64,000 bases of DNA from Aquibium oceanicum (GCF_001889605.1 NZ_CP018171.1:186001-250000), one strand, 5' to 3'; shown: positions 46,010 to 54,799, counted from the first letter of the stretch. Numbers and translations: made by a program. The notes: generated from the letters alone by a model not told the origin.

Positions 46010-46426
46010 ATGAGCGGCGACCGGAAAATGTTCGTCTATCCGAAGAACGTCGACACCTTCGCCTTCGACTGGGGCCGTCTGGCGCTCACCGTCGCGCCGG
46101 AAGTGAACGGCGCACAGCGCTTTTCCGGTGGCGTCGTCGACCTGCCGAGCGGTCAGGGCCACACGCGCCACAACCATCCCGGCGCCGAGGAGATCATCTT
46201 CGTGATTTCGGGGCGCGGCGAACAGATGGTTGAGGACGAGAACGGCAATCCGATCACGCAGGAAGTCGGGCCGGGCTGCACGATCTACGTGCCCGAAAGC
46301 CGCTTCCACTCGACCCTCAACACCGGTTCTGAGCCGATGCAGCTTTTCGTGGTCTATTCGCCGGCCGGCCCGGAGCTCGCCCTGCGCGAACTGCCGGACT
46401 TCAAGCTAGTGAAGGCGGAAGGCTAA
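46010..46426 (+). CDS. Cupin-domain protein
   Basis: 138-residue single-domain cupin. The metal-binding motif 1 is seen as GHTRHNHPGAEEIIFVISG (two His, one Glu) and motif 2 includes the His of RFHSTLN. The glutamate is doubled. Small cupins of this kind act as isomerases, dioxygenases or sugar-binding proteins. It is the third gene of the Tm-1-like operon, with GGGAGGAAA before the ATG. The 3' end overlaps the convergent peptidase gene by four bases. Confidence 0.85.
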   Translation: MSGDRKMFVYPKNVDTFAFDWGRLALTVAPEVNGAQRFSGGVVDLPSGQGHTRHNHPGAEEIIFVISGRGEQMVEDENGNPITQEVGPGCTIYVPESRFHSTLNTGSEPMQLFVVYSPAGPELALRELPDFKLVKAEG

Positions 46427-47610
46427 GCCGTCCCGCCCCGGTTCCAGCCCCGCCCGCGATCGCCGAACATTTCGTAGCCGGTTTCGGTGATCGCCAGCGT
46501 GTCTTCCAGCTTGATGAAGCCGCGTTTCGGGTGAAGCATGGTGGTTTCGACCGAGATCACCATGCCCGCCTCCAGCGGTCGCTCCGCATCGACCCCGTCG
46601 TAGGTTACCGGGTGGTTGGTCATCAGGAAGGGCGCTTCGTGGGTGATCAGCCCCATGCCGTGCGCGAAGAAGTCGGTGTAGCCTGCCACGGGCGATGATT
46701 TCAGCGCGCTCTGCCCGGCTTCGATCAGCTCGCCGCCCGGCGCGCCGGCCTTCACTTTCGCGAATGCCGCCTGCTGCACGGCGTCCACCTGTCCGAGCAA
46801 ATCCTCCAGTTCGGCATCCGGCTCGCCCAGGATGCCCATGCGGCAGAGATCACCGATATAGCCCTGGTGGTTGCCGCCCGAATCGATCGACAGCACCTCT
46901 CCCGGCTTCCACGCCTGGTCCGACGCGGCACGATTGTGGCTGGAGCCGAGCGTCAGCAGGCAGTATTCGAACTGCAGCCCGCGCTTCGTCTCCTCCTGCC
47001 GCAGCCGCTCGATGATCTCGCTCTTGGTCGATCCCTCGCGCGCCGCGGCGACGGTCGCCTGCATGGAATCCGTGATCATCTCTGAGGCGTGCCTGAGCTT
47101 CTTCAGTTCGCCCGACGTCTTCACCGCGCGCATGCGTTCCATCATGCCCGTCGCGCCGACCATGGTAGCATCCGGCAGGCCGTCGACGATGATCCGGTAG
47201 GCATCGACCGGCATGAAGGCCGGCTCGAAGCCGATCCGCATATTGTGTAGCCCGAGCTTCCGGACGTGCTCCACCGCGAGCCGCGCCGCCTCATGCGACG
47301 TCCATGTCGCGGCCTGCACCGACGGCGTCCAAAACGGGTGGTTCTCGTGCTCGCCGCCTTCCATGCGGTTGCCGATGAAGGTCGAACGCTCAGGCCGCCC
47401 CTTCTCGTAAGCCACGACCGGCAGGTAGCGGCTGTGGCCAATGGCATCCATCGCCGAGAAGAAGATGAACCTGTAGCCGCCGAGCAGGTACTGCGTGTTG
47501 TGCTTGGATGTCGCGAGCAGGACGTCGATGCCGGCCTCCTCCATCAGCCGGTCCAGCTTGGCCGTGTCGAACGGCACGTCCCGTGCCATTCCAGGTTGGT
47601 GGATGGTCAT
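46423..47610 (-). CDS. M24-family (Xaa-Pro peptidase/creatinase fold) enzyme
   Basis: 395-residue pita-bread-fold protein. The five metal ligands of active M24 peptidases are all visible: Asp in LSIDSGGNHQG, Asp in IGDLCRMG, His in FAHGMGLITHE, Glu in ISVETTML and Glu in IKLEDTLAIT. An N-terminal creatinase-like domain (residues about 15-160) precedes it. It may be a prolidase or a creatinase-like C-N hydrolase. A TGGT-N3-ACCA operator lies 33 bases upstream, linking it to the island. Confidence 0.87.
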   Translation of the reverse strand: MTIHQPGMARDVPFDTAKLDRLMEEAGIDVLLATSKHNTQYLLGGYRFIFFSAMDAIGHSRYLPVVAYEKGRPERSTFIGNRMEGGEHENHPFWTPSVQAATWTSHEAARLAVEHVRKLGLHNMRIGFEPAFMPVDAYRIIVDGLPDATMVGATGMMERMRAVKTSGELKKLRHASEMITDSMQATVAAAREGSTKSEIIERLRQEETKRGLQFEYCLLTLGSSHNRAASDQAWKPGEVLSIDSGGNHQGYIGDLCRMGILGEPDAELEDLLGQVDAVQQAAFAKVKAGAPGGELIEAGQSALKSSPVAGYTDFFAHGMGLITHEAPFLMTNHPVTYDGVDAERPLEAGMVISVETTMLHPKRGFIKLEDTLAITETGYEMFGDRGRGWNRGGTA

Positions 47611-47642
47611 CTGAAGGTCCTCCCCGCAGCAATATCGCTATC

Positions 47643-47653
47643 TGGTCCGACCA
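47643..47653. promoter_or_regulatory. TGGT-N3-ACCA operator 5
   Basis: TGGTCCGACCA in the context CTGGTCCGACCAGTTT. This matches the E. coli FadR consensus core very closely. It lies 33 bases before the M24 gene start, a position suited to repression. Confidence 0.62.
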
Positions 47654-47729
47654 GTTTCGCACGATTTTCCGGCGGTCGTCTAGGGAGCAGGCAGCGCCCG
47701 GAAGCGGTCTCAGAACCGATTCTTACGCG

Positions 47730-49088
47730 TCATTCGGAGATGAGCGATCCGATCCGTCGGGTCATCGCCGAGACCAGCTCCGGGTTCCCGTGCGACTCCA
47801 CGTTCAGCCGTAAGAGGGGCTCGGTGTTCGAGCCGCGCAGGTTGAAGCGCCACTCCTCGAAGGCCATGCTCAGCCCATCGAGATGGATGACCTCCGGCCC
47901 GTCCGCGGCGAAGGCGTCGGCGACCCTTGCGATCGCCGCGGACGTATCGGCGACGCGGAAATTGATCTCACCGGAGCACGGGAAAGCGGCAATCCTCTCC
48001 TCCACGAGATCAGCCAGGCTGCGGCCGGTCTGCGAGAGTTCGACCAGGATCATCAGCCAGGGCAGCATGCCGGTGTCGCAGCAGCTGAACTCGCGGAAAT
48101 AGTGGTGGGCGCTCATCTCGCCGCCATAGATCGCGTTCTCGCGCCGCATCGCCTGCTTGAAATAGGCATGGCCGGTCTTGCACATGACCGGCCTGCCGCC
48201 GGCGGCCCGGACCAGGTCCTCCGTGTTCCAGGTGAGCCGCGGGTCGTAGAGGATCGTTCCGCCGGGCTCCGACCGCAGCATGGTCTGGGCGATCAGCCCG
48301 ACCAGATAGTAGCCTTCGACGAAATTCCCCCGGTGGTCGTAGAAGAAACAGCGGTCGAAATCGCCGTCCCACGCGATTCCCAGATCGGCGCCGTTCTCGA
48401 TCACCGCCGCGCGCGCCTTCGCCCGCTTCTCCGGCAGGAGGGGATTGGGGATGCCGTTGGGCAGCGCGGGATCGGGATCGTGGTCGATCTTGATCCACTC
48501 CACCGGCAGCGCGTCCTCGAGCAGGTCGATGATCGTCCCCGCGCAGCCGTTCCCGGCATGGCAGACAACCTTCATCGGCTTCAGCCGGACACCGCGCACC
48601 TGGCTCAGCAACCGGTCGATATAGGGTCCCTTCTCCAGCCGCGTCCGCAGCCGCCCGCGCTCGGCGAAGCTCGCGACGGGCGAAAACTCCGCGCCGCCGT
48701 AGACGGCAGCTTCGAGCTCGGCCAGCCCGTTCTCGCGGGTGATAGCCTCGGCATGCTTCAGGATCAGCTTGATGCCGTTGTAGTCTTCCGGATTGTGGCT
48801 GGCCGTGACCATCATGCCGAGATCGGCGCCGTGATGGTCGGTGTTGAAATAGACCTCTTCCGTGCCGCAGAGCCCGAGTGGCAGGACGGTGACGCCGCTG
48901 TCGAGAAATCCTTCCGAAAGCGCCTGCGCGAAGGCCGGGCTGTCCTGACGCATGTCGTGGCCAACGACGACCGTCTTCGGTGCGAGCACCGAGGCCGCGG
49001 CCTGCGCGATACGGTAGACCAACGGCGCGTTGAGTTCGGCCGGGATCCGCCCGCGGATGTCGTACGCCTTGAACGCGGAAGTGGTCAT
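47730..49088 (-). CDS. Phosphomannomutase/phosphoglucomutase
   Basis: 452-residue alpha-D-phosphohexomutase. Active-site phosphoserine loop TASHNPEDYNGIK, metal-binding loop DGDFDRC, sugar-binding loop GGEMSAHHYF and phosphate-binding loop RGSNTEPLLRL are all present, so the enzyme should be active. It interconverts hexose 1- and 6-phosphates, probably mannose (ManB/CpsG/ExoC-type), for nucleotide-sugar synthesis. The start at 49088 (MTTSAFKAYDIRG) is where similarity begins. Possibly a housekeeping gene unrelated to the adjacent island. Confidence 0.92.
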   Translation of the reverse strand: MTTSAFKAYDIRGRIPAELNAPLVYRIAQAAASVLAPKTVVVGHDMRQDSPAFAQALSEGFLDSGVTVLPLGLCGTEEVYFNTDHHGADLGMMVTASHNPEDYNGIKLILKHAEAITRENGLAELEAAVYGGAEFSPVASFAERGRLRTRLEKGPYIDRLLSQVRGVRLKPMKVVCHAGNGCAGTIIDLLEDALPVEWIKIDHDPDPALPNGIPNPLLPEKRAKARAAVIENGADLGIAWDGDFDRCFFYDHRGNFVEGYYLVGLIAQTMLRSEPGGTILYDPRLTWNTEDLVRAAGGRPVMCKTGHAYFKQAMRRENAIYGGEMSAHHYFREFSCCDTGMLPWLMILVELSQTGRSLADLVEERIAAFPCSGEINFRVADTSAAIARVADAFAADGPEVIHLDGLSMAFEEWRFNLRGSNTEPLLRLNVESHGNPELVSAMTRRIGSLISE

Positions 49089-49203
49089 CTTCGGCCTGAG
49101 TTCCGATTCCAGATTGCCTGACAGGCCCGGCAAGGCGATTATCACCCACCGGCGCGGCCATCTTCGCGGATGAAGCTTAAGAAAACCCCGCCGGGAGAGC
49201 GGT

Positions 49204-51240
49204 TCAGATGTCCTTGATCAGGCGCAATGCGTCGTAGATCGCCGCATGCGTGTTGCGCGCCGAGACAGCGTCGCCGATACGGAAGAGCTGGAAGCCGCCA
49301 TCGGGATTGCGCACCACCGACTGCGGCACGCCCGTGATCAGTTCGTCGTGCGAGACCTCGCCGAGATTGGTCGAGAACGGCTTCAGCTCGAAATATAGCT
49401 CGTCCAGCGGGATGGTGCCGTGGTTGACCACGACCTGATCGTAGGTTTGCTGCCGGGACACGCCGCCATAGTCGCTGCCGATCGTCGCGATCAGCTGGTT
49501 GCCGCTGCGTTCGACGGCCTCCAATCGGTACGTGACGGTGAAGGTGACGTCGCGCTTCTGCAGCGAGCGCATGTAGGGCACGAGGTTCATGCCCATGACC
49601 TCGGGCGAAAAAGTCCGGTCGGGCGTCATGACCTCGACCCTTGCGCCGCTGCCGGCCAGCACCTCGGCCGCCTGCAGGGCGGCATGATCGCCCGCGTCGT
49701 CGAACACCAGCACGTTGCTGCCCGGCCTGACGTCGCCCGAGATGATGTCCCAGGAGGAGACAACGAGATCGTTGCCCTGCGAGAGCATCTCGGTGTGCGG
49801 CAGCCCGCCCGTCGCGACGATCACGACATCGGGCCCTTCGGCCCGGACGGCGTCCGCTTCGGCCCAGTTGTTGAAGCGGAAGGCGACGCCGAGCCTTTGG
49901 CATTGCGCCATGCGCCAGTCGATGATGCCGATCATCTCCTTGCGGCGCGGGCTGAGCGACGTCAGCCGGATCTGCCCGCCCGGATCGCCCGCGGCTTCGA
50001 AGACGACGACCTCGTGGCCGCGCTCTCCCGCGACCCGCGCCGCCTCCAGCCCGCCGGGACCGGCCCCGACGATCACCACGTTCCGGCGCTTGTCCGCCTT
50101 GGGGATGACGTGCGGCATGGTAAGTTCCCGGCCGGTCGCCGCATTGTGGATGCAGTAGGCGGCACCGCCCTGGTAGATGCGGTCCAGGCAGTAGTTGGCG
50201 CCGACGCAGGGGCGGATCTCCTCCTCTCGCCCTTCCATCAGCTTCCGGACGATGTGCGGGTCGGTCATGTGGGCGCGGGTCATGCCCACCATGTCGAGCT
50301 TGCCCGAGGCGATCGCATGCCGCGCGGTCGCGACGTCGGGAATGCGCGCCGCGTGGAAGGTCGGAAAATCCGTGACGGTGCGGATCTCGCCCGCGAAATC
50401 CAGATGCGGCGAGGCGGCCATGCCCTGGATCGGAATGACGTCGGTCAGCGCTGCATCGGTTTCGATGTGGCCTCGGATGACGTTCAGGAAATCGACCAGG
50501 CCGCTTTCCTTGAGGCGCCGGGAGATCTCGAGACCGTCTCCCTTCGTGAGCCCGCCTTCCAGCATCTCGTCTCCCGTGTAGCGGATGCCGACGATGAAAT
50601 CGGGGCCGACGCGTTCGCGGATCGCGGTCAGCACGTCGAAGGCGAAGCGCAGCCGGTTGTCGAGCGTCCCGCCATAGGGACCGTCGAGATCGTTGGTCAG
50701 CGGCGACCAGAACTGGTCCATCAGGTGCCCGTAGGCTTCCAGTTCGATGCCGTCCATGCCGCCGGCCTTCATGCGTTCGGCGGCGTCGGCATAGTCCCTG
50801 ACGATGCGCTCGATGTCCCAGTCCTCAAGCTTCTTCGGAAAAGCCCGGTGCGCCGGCTCGCGCCGGTGCGAGGGCGAGACGACCGGCAGCCAGTATCCCT
50901 TGTCCCAGCGGGTACGGCGGCCGAGATGGGTGAGCTGGATCATCACCGCCGCGCCCTGCTCGTGCACGGCGTCCGTCAGGTCCTTCACCCACGGCACCAC
51001 CTCGTCCTTGTAGACAAGGATGTTGTTGAAGGCCGGCGGGCTGTCCTTCGAGACAGCGGCCGAGCCCGCCGTCATGGTCAGCGCGATGCCGCCCCTGGCG
51101 CGTTCCACATGGTAGGCGCGGTAGCGCTCCTTCGGCATCCCGTCCTCGGGATACGCCGGCTCGTGCGAGGTCGTGAGAATGCGGTTTCGAAGCGTCAGGT
51201 GCTTGAGCTGGAAAGGCTGCAGGAGTGGATCATTCGCCAT
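49204..51240 (-). CDS. StcD/DgcA-like flavin oxidoreductase (N-methyl amine demethylase)
   Basis: 678-residue two-part flavoenzyme of the trimethylamine dehydrogenase/2,4-dienoyl-CoA reductase type. The N-terminal Old-Yellow-Enzyme barrel (about 1-340) has NRILTTSHEPAYPEDG, MIQLTHLGRR and GIELEAYGHLMDQFWSP. The Fe-S segment CVGANYC-LDRIYQGGAAYC follows (Cys345, Cys351, Cys363; Ala348 where the fourth cysteine would be). The C-terminal FAD/NAD domain starts at about 390 with VVIVGAGPGGLEAARVAGERG. Closest in style to N-methylproline (stachydrine) and dimethylglycine demethylases. It is divergent from a TetR gene with a methyltransferase gene following on the other strand. Confidence 0.88.
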   Translation of the reverse strand: MANDPLLQPFQLKHLTLRNRILTTSHEPAYPEDGMPKERYRAYHVERARGGIALTMTAGSAAVSKDSPPAFNNILVYKDEVVPWVKDLTDAVHEQGAAVMIQLTHLGRRTRWDKGYWLPVVSPSHRREPAHRAFPKKLEDWDIERIVRDYADAAERMKAGGMDGIELEAYGHLMDQFWSPLTNDLDGPYGGTLDNRLRFAFDVLTAIRERVGPDFIVGIRYTGDEMLEGGLTKGDGLEISRRLKESGLVDFLNVIRGHIETDAALTDVIPIQGMAASPHLDFAGEIRTVTDFPTFHAARIPDVATARHAIASGKLDMVGMTRAHMTDPHIVRKLMEGREEEIRPCVGANYCLDRIYQGGAAYCIHNAATGRELTMPHVIPKADKRRNVVIVGAGPGGLEAARVAGERGHEVVVFEAAGDPGGQIRLTSLSPRRKEMIGIIDWRMAQCQRLGVAFRFNNWAEADAVRAEGPDVVIVATGGLPHTEMLSQGNDLVVSSWDIISGDVRPGSNVLVFDDAGDHAALQAAEVLAGSGARVEVMTPDRTFSPEVMGMNLVPYMRSLQKRDVTFTVTYRLEAVERSGNQLIATIGSDYGGVSRQQTYDQVVVNHGTIPLDELYFELKPFSTNLGEVSHDELITGVPQSVVRNPDGGFQLFRIGDAVSARNTHAAIYDALRLIKDI

Positions 51241-51292
51241 GCGCCGGGCTCCGTTCGGACCGTTCGCATCAGGCTAGCGGTAGATGTACATG

Positions 51293-51334
51293 AGTGTCAA
51301 TATTGTCGACATCGATGAACCTCCAATTGACACT
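51293..51334. promoter_or_regulatory. Inverted-repeat operator in the demethylase/TetR region
   Basis: AGTGTCAAT (51293-51301) and ATTGACACT (51326-51334) form a perfect 9-base inverted repeat. Between them are the palindromes CAATATTG (51298-51305) and TGTCGACA (51304-51311). It sits between divergent starts at 51240 and 51364 and probably binds the TetR protein encoded beside it. Confidence 0.65.
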
Positions 51335-51363
51335 TATGCCCATTTCCGCATAGGAATGGCGCG

Positions 51364-51990
51364 ATGGAGCAGGTGCTGAACGAGAGCGGCTGGCGCGGTT
51401 CTCCCGATCTCTGGCTGGAGGCGGCCTACGACGCCTTGCTGGAGTCCGGGGTCGACGCGGTCAAGATCATGCCGCTGGCCCGGAAGCTCAACCTCTCGCG
51501 GACCAGCTTCTATTGGTTCTTCAGGGATCGCGAGGAGCTGCTGGCGGCGCTAGTGGCGCGCTGGCGCGAGAAGAACACCGGCAATCTGATCGGCCGAACC
51601 GAGGCCTATGCCGAGACGATCGCCGAGGCGATGCTCAACGTCTCCGACTGCTGGCTGGATCGCGGCCTCTTCGATTCTCAGTTCGAGTTCGCCGTCAGGA
51701 GTTGGGCGCTCCAGTCGCCCGAGACGCTTGCCGAGATCCGCAAGGCCGACCAGCAGCGCATCGAGGCGCTGACTAGGATGTTCGTCCGCTTCGGCGAGCA
51801 GGAGGCCGGCGCCGACGTTAGGGCGCGCACGGTCTATCTGGTGCAGATCGGCTACATCTCCATGCAGACGATTGAAGACATCGGGGTGCGCATGAAGCGG
51901 ATTCCGCAGTACGTCGAGATCTTCACCGGGCAGGCACCCGAACAGAGAGAGCTCGACCGCTTCTACGCGCGGCACGGCTATTCGGAATGA
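51364..51990 (+). CDS. TetR/AcrR-family regulator
   Basis: 208-residue regulator. The N-terminal helix-turn-helix is DLWLEAAYDALLESGVDAVKI, PLARKLNLSRTSFYWFF, followed by DREELLAALVARWREKNT. The C-terminal domain has no known ligand motif. It is transcribed away from the demethylase gene and 39 bases ahead of the MttB-family gene, so it probably controls both in response to an N-methylated amine. The ATG at 51364 directly follows the start of similarity. Confidence 0.86.
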   Translation: MEQVLNESGWRGSPDLWLEAAYDALLESGVDAVKIMPLARKLNLSRTSFYWFFRDREELLAALVARWREKNTGNLIGRTEAYAETIAEAMLNVSDCWLDRGLFDSQFEFAVRSWALQSPETLAEIRKADQQRIEALTRMFVRFGEQEAGADVRARTVYLVQIGYISMQTIEDIGVRMKRIPQYVEIFTGQAPEQRELDRFYARHGYSE

Positions 51991-52029
51991 CGGCGAGACT
52001 GATGTAGGCGACCCACTAAGGAGCGGCGC

Positions 52030-53592
52030 ATGATCCCGGCAGAAGAGCAGCTTGCAACGGTCGCACCGAAACGGCAGAGGTCGGGCCGCGGCGCCAGGCG
52101 CGAACAGCGCAGCCACGGACCGCAGGGACTCGGCCGACCCTACATCCTGCGCAACATCCCGACCTACGACATCCTGTCGGAGGAAAACCTCGTCAGGATC
52201 GAGCAGACGGCCGACCGCATCCTCGCCGAGATCGGCATCGAGTTCCGCGACGATCCCGTGGCGCTCGACCACTGGAAGCGCGCCGGGGCCGATGTGGAGG
52301 GCCAGCTGGTAAAGTTCGAGCCCGGGCTCCTGAAGGAGGTCCTCAAGACCGCGCCTTCGAAATTCACCCAGCACGCCCGCAATCCGGAAAGATCGGTGGT
52401 CATCGGCGGGAAATCCGTCGTCTTCTCGCCCGCCTACGGTTCGCCCTTCGTCATGGATCTGGACCGGGGTCGCCGCTACGGCACGATCGAGGATTTCCGC
52501 AACTTCATCAAGCTGGCGCAGGCCTCGCCCTGGCTGCACCACTCCGGCGGCACGATCTGCGAGCCGGTCGACGTGCCGGTCAACAAGCGCCACCTCGACA
52601 TGGTCTACAGCCATATTCGCTACTCCGACCGGCCCTTCATGGGCTCGGTGACGGCAGAAAACCGCGCGGAGGAATCGATCGAGATGGCGCGGCTGGTCTT
52701 CGGCGAGGACTTCGTCGAGCAGAACTGCGTCATCCTCGGCAACGTCAACGTCAACTCGCCGCTCGTGTGGGACGCGACCATGACGACGGCGCTGCGCGCT
52801 TATGCGCGGGCGAACCAGGCGGCGGTCATCGTGCCCTTCATCCTCGGCGGCGCCATGGGTCCGGTCACCAATGCCGGCGCCATCGCGCAGTCGCTCGCCG
52901 AAACGATGGCGGGCTGCGCGCTTACGCAGCTCGAACGGCCCGGCGCGCCGGTCATCTTCGGCAATTTCCTGTCGTCCATGTCGCTGCGCTCAGGATCGCC
53001 GACCTTCGGCACGCCGGAGCCGGCGATCGGCTCGATGGTGATCGGCCAGCTCGCGCGGCGCCTCGGCCTGCCGCTGCGCTGCTCGGGCTCCTTCACCACC
53101 TCCAAGCTGCCGGACGCGCAGGCGATGAACGAGAGCACCATGTCGATGCTGGCGGCCGTGCATTGCGGCGCGAACTTCATCCTGCATTCGGCCGGTTTCC
53201 TCGACGGGCTCCTGTCGATGTCCTACGAGAAGTTCGTGATGGACGCCGATTTCTGCGGCGCGCTGCACACCTATCTCGACGGCGTGACGATCGACGACAA
53301 CCAGCTGGCGCTCGACGCCTTCCGCGAGGTCGGCCCCGGCAGCCACTTCTTCGGCTGCGCCCACACCATGGCGAATTACGAGACCGCCTTCTGGGATTCG
53401 GGCGTCGCCGACAACGAGCCGTTCGAGAAATGGGAGGCGGCGGGAAGCACCGACACCGCCTTTCGCGCCAACCGCAAGTGGAAGCAGATGCTCGCCGACT
53501 ACGAAGCCCCGCCGCTCGACGAGGGCATCGACGAAGCGCTGCTCGACTACATGGCCCGCAAGAAGGCCGGGTCCGAGGACGCCTGGTACTGA
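52030..53592 (+). CDS. Trimethylamine methyltransferase (MttB) family protein without pyrrolysine
   Basis: 520-residue TIM-barrel methyltransferase of the MttB superfamily. It reads through without an in-frame amber codon, so unlike archaeal MttB it contains no pyrrolysine; it belongs to the COG5598 branch that includes glycine betaine and proline betaine methyltransferases. Landmarks are VVFSPAYGSPFVMDLDRGRR, GGTICEPVDVPVNKRHLDM, GGAMGPVTNAGAIAQSLAETM and MNESTMSMLAAVHCGANFI. Such enzymes pass a methyl group to a corrinoid protein, but no corrinoid protein or methyltransferase partner is in the window. Start 52030 follows AAGGAG. Confidence 0.88.
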   Translation: MIPAEEQLATVAPKRQRSGRGARREQRSHGPQGLGRPYILRNIPTYDILSEENLVRIEQTADRILAEIGIEFRDDPVALDHWKRAGADVEGQLVKFEPGLLKEVLKTAPSKFTQHARNPERSVVIGGKSVVFSPAYGSPFVMDLDRGRRYGTIEDFRNFIKLAQASPWLHHSGGTICEPVDVPVNKRHLDMVYSHIRYSDRPFMGSVTAENRAEESIEMARLVFGEDFVEQNCVILGNVNVNSPLVWDATMTTALRAYARANQAAVIVPFILGGAMGPVTNAGAIAQSLAETMAGCALTQLERPGAPVIFGNFLSSMSLRSGSPTFGTPEPAIGSMVIGQLARRLGLPLRCSGSFTTSKLPDAQAMNESTMSMLAAVHCGANFILHSAGFLDGLLSMSYEKFVMDADFCGALHTYLDGVTIDDNQLALDAFREVGPGSHFFGCAHTMANYETAFWDSGVADNEPFEKWEAAGSTDTAFRANRKWKQMLADYEAPPLDEGIDEALLDYMARKKAGSEDAWY

Positions 53593-53611
53593 GCGAACCG
53601 AAACGCGCCGC

Positions 53612-54799
53612 CTAGCGGCGACCCATCGACGTGACGCGCGCCGCGCTGGGCGTACCAGCGGCGATCGAAGTGTCCGTGTCGGCGCCAAGCAGCGGCGCCG
53701 GCGGCAGCGACAGCTTCTCCTCGCCCATCCAGCGGAATGCCGGCCCCACCGCGACCGGCTCGCCGGCGATGCCGATGCCTTCGGTCCGCGGGTAGACGTC
53801 GCGCAGGAACTCGCCGAGATCGCGCACCCGCGCGGCAGGCACGCCGGCGGCATTGAGCTCGGTTTCCAACGCGGCGGCGTCGCTGGCCGCGAACGCCGCC
53901 ACGAGTTCTGCGCGCAGGGCATCGGTGGCGAGTCCGGCAAGGAACGAGCCGTCCGACAGCCCTTCCGGCACGTGCGGCGGACGCGCCAGCTCCGGCTTCC
54001 CGAGCAGGCGGCAGAGCGTCGCGAATTGGCCCTTGGTGTTGGCCGCGACCGAGATGTGGCCGTCGGCGGTTGCAAAGGTCTCCGCACCCGGGCTCCCCAC
54101 GAACCCGCGATTGCCGACGCGGTCCGGGGCCTCGCCGCTCTCGAACGTGGCGGCCGCCGGTCCCGACATCAGCGCGAGCGCCGAATCGACCATCGAGACG
54201 TCCAGAGTGATAGGCGCGGTGTCGCCCCGCAGCCGCCTGACGACCGCGGCAAGGATCGCCTCGGCCGCGCTGATGCCGGTCGCGATATCGATCACGGGAA
54301 ACCCGACCTTCACCGGCGGGTCGTCCGCACCTGAGCCCTGCAGCGCCATCATACCGGTTGCGGCCTGTACAACGTGGTCGTATGCCCCGCGCGACGAATG
54401 CGGCCCGGACTGGCCCCATCCCGAGATCGAGCAGTAGATGATGTCGGGCCTCACCGCTCGCACCGCCTCGGGTCCGAGGCCGAACCTCTTGGCCACGCCG
54501 GGGCGAAAATTCTCAACGAAGATGTCGGCCGTGGCCGCGAGCCGGAGCGCGGCCTCGCGCCCTTCCGTGGTGGCAAGATCGATGACGACCGACTTCTTGC
54601 CGGCATTGAGCGCCCGGAAGCCCGGCGGCAGGCCGCGCAACTGCGGCTGGACGCCCAGTGCGCGCATCGGATCGCCGCTTTCCGGTCGCTCGATCTTGAT
54701 GACCTCGGCGCCCAGGCAGCGCAGGTGATGCGTCGCGCAGGGACCGGCCAGCACGTGGGTGAGGTCGAGCACCCGGAAGCCTTCCAGTGGCAGCATCAT
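53612..54799 (-). CDS. CaiB/BaiF family CoA-transferase
   Basis: 395-residue class III CoA-transferase. The N-terminal FRVLDLTHVLAGPCATHHLRCLGAEVIKIE and GDPMRALGVQPQL bind CoA; the catalytic Asp is in RGAYDHVVQAATGMM. KKSVVIDLATTEGR and the C-terminal AAGVPAARVRDLGEFL are as in formyl-/succinyl-type transferases. It likely activates a carboxylic acid using a CoA donor. It overlaps the amidohydrolase gene by four bases and converges on the MttB-family gene with 19 bases between. The TRAP transporter downstream could import its substrate. Confidence 0.9.
   Translation of the reverse strand: MMLPLEGFRVLDLTHVLAGPCATHHLRCLGAEVIKIERPESGDPMRALGVQPQLRGLPPGFRALNAGKKSVVIDLATTEGREAALRLAATADIFVENFRPGVAKRFGLGPEAVRAVRPDIIYCSISGWGQSGPHSSRGAYDHVVQAATGMMALQGSGADDPPVKVGFPVIDIATGISAAEAILAAVVRRLRGDTAPITLDVSMVDSALALMSGPAAATFESGEAPDRVGNRGFVGSPGAETFATADGHISVAANTKGQFATLCRLLGKPELARPPHVPEGLSDGSFLAGLATDALRAELVAAFAASDAAALETELNAAGVPAARVRDLGEFLRDVYPRTEGIGIAGEPVAVGPAFRWMGEEKLSLPPAPLLGADTDTSIAAGTPSAARVTSMGRR

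Noticed and set aside
51990-52029. Cobalamin riboswitch ahead of the MttB-family gene
   Set aside because: Only 39 bases separate it from the TetR gene, far too short for the element.
52030-53592. Pyrrolysine-containing MttB
   Set aside because: There is no in-frame TAG in the methyltransferase, and no pyl genes are visible.
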